Source: Pomacea canaliculata (lineage: Eukaryota > Mollusca > Gastropoda > Architaenioglossa > Ampullariidae). Taken from it: a stretch of 64,000 nucleotides of DNA. Shown in pieces: positions 62,201 through 64,000 of the stretch. The notes beneath the pieces were generated by a model. The model saw only the letters and a program-made list of their open reading frames with translations, was not told the origin of the DNA and did no database searches. Where the stretch lies: contig NC_037590.1 in assembly GCF_003073045.1 (NCBI RefSeq), positions 39,238,751 through 39,302,750 of the forward strand, given 5' to 3'. Every line of letters begins with the position of its first letter. Within the stretch, counting starts at the first letter, position 1. Both the position numbers and the translations under genes were made by a program.

Positions 62201-63705
62201 CTAGGCATGCCCCCTGAGCCTCATATACTGTATCTGTGTACCAGGCATGCCTCCTGAGCCTCATACACGGCAGCTGCTGCTGGTGTCCACAGCCCACATT
62301 CACTGGGACCCCGAGTTTTGTGATGTCAAGCTTGTCCAGACCATGATGCTGATGTGCGAGCTGCAGCGTTTTGTAGAAGAAGCCACTCGAAAGTACACCC
62401 TGCCTTTCCCAGGCCCATATGACTGCAACTCAATTCCTTTCCTTTTCTGTGGTGATCTGAACTCCCTGCCAGACTCAGGTATGATGTTGGCATTTGTCTT
62501 TTGTTGACACTGAAAAAGGTAGTATTTTGAGCTTTATAATTCACACAAAAAAGTTTGATTTTGAGCATTGTATGCAATAACCAGAGATGAGTTTAGCAAG
62601 ATTGTTCTTATGTAAATATGAATATGCCTTATCCTGTGTAGCTGGTCATAAAGAGATATTTTTTTAAACAGAGATCAAGAAAGGAAGCATCTTTCAGTGC
62701 AGTAAATAAATACATCAGGTCATAGTCAAAGGAAGAAGTCATGGCATTTGAGATTAATTATTGATTTCAATTTTATAAATTTATGTGAAAGCAGTTGTAA
62801 ACAATGTATGACAGAGCAGCCTGCCTGTATAAACTTTTTTTTAGGAGTGATAGAATTCCTTACAAACGGACGAGTTGCTGTAAATCACGAAGATTTTAAA
62901 GATAATGAGTATGATCACTGTATGAAGAAGATGAGCAATGGTGACAAGGACCACATATACCACAACTTCCGGCTTGCACGTGCCTACAATGACATCATGC
63001 CAGCCACAAATTTTACGTAAGTAATATTTTTATCCCTTCCTCTTGTAGTTTGCTGCAAATTTCCTTCATGCCTATACAACATTTACCAATTTTTCTTTTA
63101 TTTTTTTTCTTTTATTTTGAAGTTAATAAATTTAGATTTGACAATGTCAGCTTCCTGAATAGCTTCTTTATTCATATGATCTTTTTAGGATAATAACTTG
63201 ACTGATAGAATCTCTCCAAAAGGTAGAAGATAAAGATAAGCACAGATGTTTTGTGGCTGTTATTTTAACTGTGATTTGTAATGGAAGAAAGAGAACTGCA
63301 CATTCCAGATTCCTTCTAGCTTGTGTGAGTGCTAGTACACTGTATGCTTTGAGGTTTATTTGGGTATGTTCTAGAAAAATGTGTGCTTGTGGATGAGAAT
63401 AAGATATGCTTTGTTTAAGTTTCTGAGGTATACATGTCAGATTTTTCATTAAAGTCTTTTTTTTTTCCAGCTATGACTTCAAAGGAATCATTGACTACAT
63501 CTTCTACTCAAGGGACCATCTGAATGTCTTGGGAATGCTTGGGCCATACGATGAGGAGTGGTTCCGGCAGAACAAGATTCTTGGCTGCCCACATCCTCAC
63601 ATACCATCTGACCACTTCTCTCTCTTTGTGGAGATGGAAATGCCCATCCGCTTGCCTCCACCAGGTCGTGGTGCTCCTCTCCCACCTCTGCCCAAGCCCA
63701 GATAG
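29295..63705 (+). CDS. CNOT6: CCR4-NOT complex subunit 6 (CCR4 deadenylase)
   Basis: This is the CCR4-type poly(A) exonuclease of the cytoplasmic CCR4-NOT complex, which shortens mRNA tails. Coding exons are 29295-29406, 29980-30243, 31606-31704, 48762-48830, 57553-57710, 60656-60810, 61093-61244, 62245-62478, 62845-63016 and 63471-63705. All are GT-AG and in phase, giving 549 residues (human CNOT6 about 557). The start MPKEKYESPTPRRVYTIMS matches vertebrate CNOT6/6L. Leucine-rich repeats (about residues 38-130) form the CAF1-binding module. The EEP nuclease domain begins near SVLCYNVLCDKY. Active-site residues are present: SLQEVE (E235), GDLNSLPDS (D407, N409) and PSDHFSLF (H520). Introns 3 (17 kb) and 4 (8.7 kb) are very large, and intron 3 hosts another open exon. 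The 3' UTR runs off the window. Invertebrates usually have one gene equivalent to vertebrate CNOT6 and CNOT6L. Confidence 0.96.
30518..31478 (+). mobile_element. Internally deleted hAT element with BED-like N-terminus
   Basis: The ends are CAGGGTTCGCAGGG on the left and CCCTGGGAACCCTG on the right, an inverted pair typical of hAT elements. Inside, 30707-31033 encodes a short protein beginning MPGKCSFQENWLKEEKYKDW. It continues with C-x2-C and H-x4-H-type residues (ALCAVCG, LKKHLLTDRHKKR), the BED-like zinc-finger start of a hAT transposase. The catalytic part is missing. No clear 8-bp target duplication is visible. It lies in CNOT6 intron 2. Confidence 0.72.
31705..37600 (+). other. CNOT6 intron 3, first part
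   Basis: This non-coding intron DNA starts AT-rich and becomes GC-richer after about 33.3 kb. It contains a 25-bp minisatellite (33510-33588) and C-rich and T-rich simple runs around 32530 and 34600-34675. I found no supported exon. Moderate open frames here lack splice context and recognisable domains. Confidence 0.65.
33510..33588. repeat. 25-bp GC-rich minisatellite
   Basis: About three tandem copies of a unit containing GATGGTGGCTGCTGGGGTGT, the last copies being identical. The open frames across it are repeat-derived. Confidence 0.8.
41094..41103 (+). promoter_or_regulatory. TATA-like box upstream of nested exon
   Basis: TTTATAAAAT stands out in a GC-rich setting about 890 bp upstream of the nested exon's start codon. 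Transcription from about 41125 would give a long 5' UTR containing short upstream frames. This is suggestive only. Confidence 0.25.
41986..43717 (+). CDS. Nested 577-codon open exon, unknown protein, possible alternative CNOT6 start
   Basis: One uninterrupted frame begins at ACCATGG, a full Kozak consensus, and ends at a consensus donor (GTGAGTAT at 43718), leaving one base of the next codon. I do not recognise the protein. Its features, in order, are a CxxC (C42, C45), a glycine run (about 51-68), a basic stretch (GRRKQAK), a Ser/Asp-rich acidic segment (about 265-292), and a conserved-looking block at about 295-348. That block contains ECPECLSAWYTHQIYQYEGC (C324, C327, H334, C342). Asn, Thr and Ser runs follow, then a NPFADSVYLDLTGTD segment, and about ten alanines (523-532). 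It lies in CNOT6 intron 3 on the same strand. Its end phase (1) equals that of the preceding CNOT6 exon, so it could splice in frame to CNOT6 exon 48762, giving about 968 residues without the LRR domain. Alternatives are a nested gene with unseen 3' exons, or an unspliced product ending at 43827. Confidence 0.6.
43828..48761 (+). other. CNOT6 intron 3, last part
   Basis: After the nested exon there are poly(C) runs (43779-43788, 43850-43862), a G-rich minisatellite (45115-45190) and GC-rich sequence grading into AT-rich DNA. I found no further exon for the nested frame. The long frames at 45701-46344 on both strands are Ser/Pro-rich overlaps without family matches. An AATAAA at 48471 has no upstream gene I can link to it. 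Confidence 0.6.
45115..45190. repeat. 18-bp G-rich minisatellite, possible G-quadruplex
   Basis: About four tandem units of GGTGGTAGTGAGGGTGGG with small changes. The dense G3-G4 tracts could form a quadruplex on the plus strand (sense for CNOT6). Confidence 0.75.
48831..57552 (+). other. CNOT6 intron 4
   Basis: This is an 8.7-kb intron between CNOT6 coding exons 4 and 5. Composition is mixed, with CG-rich patches near 50.8-51.0, 53.3-53.5 and 54.2-54.6 kb. It contains the promoter-like motif cluster at 50877. Frames of 100-205 codons at 52098-53062 (minus) and 53338-53993 (plus) have no recognisable domain and no splice-compatible partners. Confidence 0.6.
50877..50893 (+). promoter_or_regulatory. 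TCTCGCGAGA plus ATGGCGGC promoter-like motif pair
   Basis: TCTCGCGAGATGGCGGC fuses the TCTCGCGAGA palindrome with a YY1-type ATGGCGGC core. Both are hallmarks of TATA-less housekeeping promoters in animals. A TGACGTGG half-CRE lies about 45 bp upstream (50831). There is no annotated start nearby. It may mark an alternative CNOT6 promoter within intron 4. Confidence 0.35.
57866..57993 (+). mobile_element. SINE-like copy 1
   Basis: The core CTGTCCTGGGTTCGGC looks like a tRNA-type B box with its T-arm. Then come CTGCATGTGGTATCTGTTTA, GGGCTGGCTG, GATATAGTCTTAGTTGCTGG and a GCGTACAACACC tail. A second copy lies 1.5 kb downstream in the same orientation. The longer T-rich insert before CTGCATGTGG distinguishes this copy. 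Confidence 0.6.
59371..59478 (+). mobile_element. SINE-like copy 2
   Basis: The order of blocks is the same as in the copy at 57866: CTGTCCTGGGTTCAGC, CTGCATGTGGCATCTGTTCA, GGGCTGGCTGCC, GATATAGTCTTACTTGCTG and a CTAAAACACC tail. It is shorter by about 20 bp. The shared layout supports a dispersed tRNA-derived SINE family and not a local duplication. Confidence 0.6.
61252..61281. repeat. (ACC)10 microsatellite next to a CNOT6 donor
   Basis: Ten perfect ACC triplets begin 8 bp after the end of CNOT6 exon 7 (61244). Open frames encoding His, Pro or Trp runs here are translations of the repeat. Confidence 0.95.
62191..62270 (+). repeat. 40-bp tandem duplication carrying the CNOT6 exon 8 acceptor
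   Basis: Two 40-bp units (62191-62230 and 62231-62270) each contain an AG acceptor followed by GCATGCC(C/T)CCTGAGCCTCAT. The second unit holds the real acceptor (exon starts 62245). The first offers a decoy acceptor (exon would start 62205). Because 40 is not a multiple of 3, the decoy shifts the frame and meets a TGA after about 18 codons. Confidence 0.85.
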
Positions 63706-64000
63706 TCAGCAACCTCCGTGTCCCTTTTCTTGGCAGGCTCAGGGAGGCAGGACCAGTCTTGGCTCTTGGCAATGTCTGAGTGTTGCCTCATTTGGAAGGC
63801 ATTGTGTCGCAGAGTTTTACTTCAGTGAACTTAAGCATGTTTGTGTGTGCAACATGCTGCATGCTTGTGTGAGTGTGTGTTGTGCATGGCTGTTATTCGA
63901 GCAAGCTGTGGAAGCAGCTTGGTGTATGGCCTAGTCTTCTGGTGCCAAGGTGTGAACCAAGCTGGACGGTGTGGTGAGCACCGAAGAGGTGCGTTTGGGA

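Overview
This window is animal nuclear DNA. Its genes are split by many GT-AG introns, it carries several families of decayed transposable elements, and the only long open frames belong to recognisable metazoan proteins. The protein sequences and the repeat types (hAT relics, an RTE-like LINE fragment, tRNA-related SINEs with a CTGCATGTGG core) suggest a lophotrochozoan invertebrate, most likely a gastropod mollusc. The species assignment is inference. I saw no rRNA, no intact tRNA, no CRISPR array and nothing bacterial.

From left to right: (1) 1-5.3 kb is non-coding with repeats. (2) 5399-15960, plus strand, is a complete mitochondrial glutamate dehydrogenase gene (12 coding exons, 536 codons). 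(3) 16-19 kb holds its 3' UTR and a dead LINE endonuclease fragment. (4) 24955-18989, minus strand, is mitochondrial ribosomal protein uL1m (MRPL1; 9 coding exons, about 351 codons), convergent with GLUD. (5) 24956-25277 is a probable shared promoter with two CCAAT boxes, and an hAT transposon relic lies at 26.7-28.4 kb. (6) 29295-63705, plus strand, is the CCR4-type deadenylase CNOT6/CNOT6L (10 coding exons, 549 codons) with complete LRR and nuclease domains and an intact active site. MRPL1 and CNOT6 lie head-to-head, the arrangement I recall for MRPL1 and CNOT6L on human 4q21.

The most unusual part lies inside the 17-kb third coding intron of CNOT6. A CpG- and GC-rich block (about 37.6-44.6 kb) contains one 1.73-kb open exon (41986-43717). 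It has a strong Kozak ATG and a consensus splice donor, and it encodes 577 residues of a low-complexity, Cys-containing protein I do not recognise. The exon ends in the same phase as the CNOT6 exon upstream of it, so it could splice in frame to the downstream CNOT6 nuclease exons. That would give a deadenylase of about 968 residues with the LRR domain replaced by a new N-terminus. It may instead be the first exon of a separate nested gene. A second promoter-like signature (TCTCGCGAGATGGCGGC) sits in the next intron.

The three identified genes serve mitochondrial metabolism (GLUD), mitochondrial translation (MRPL1) and cytoplasmic mRNA turnover (CNOT6). Their proximity implies shared promoter architecture for the last two, not a pathway.
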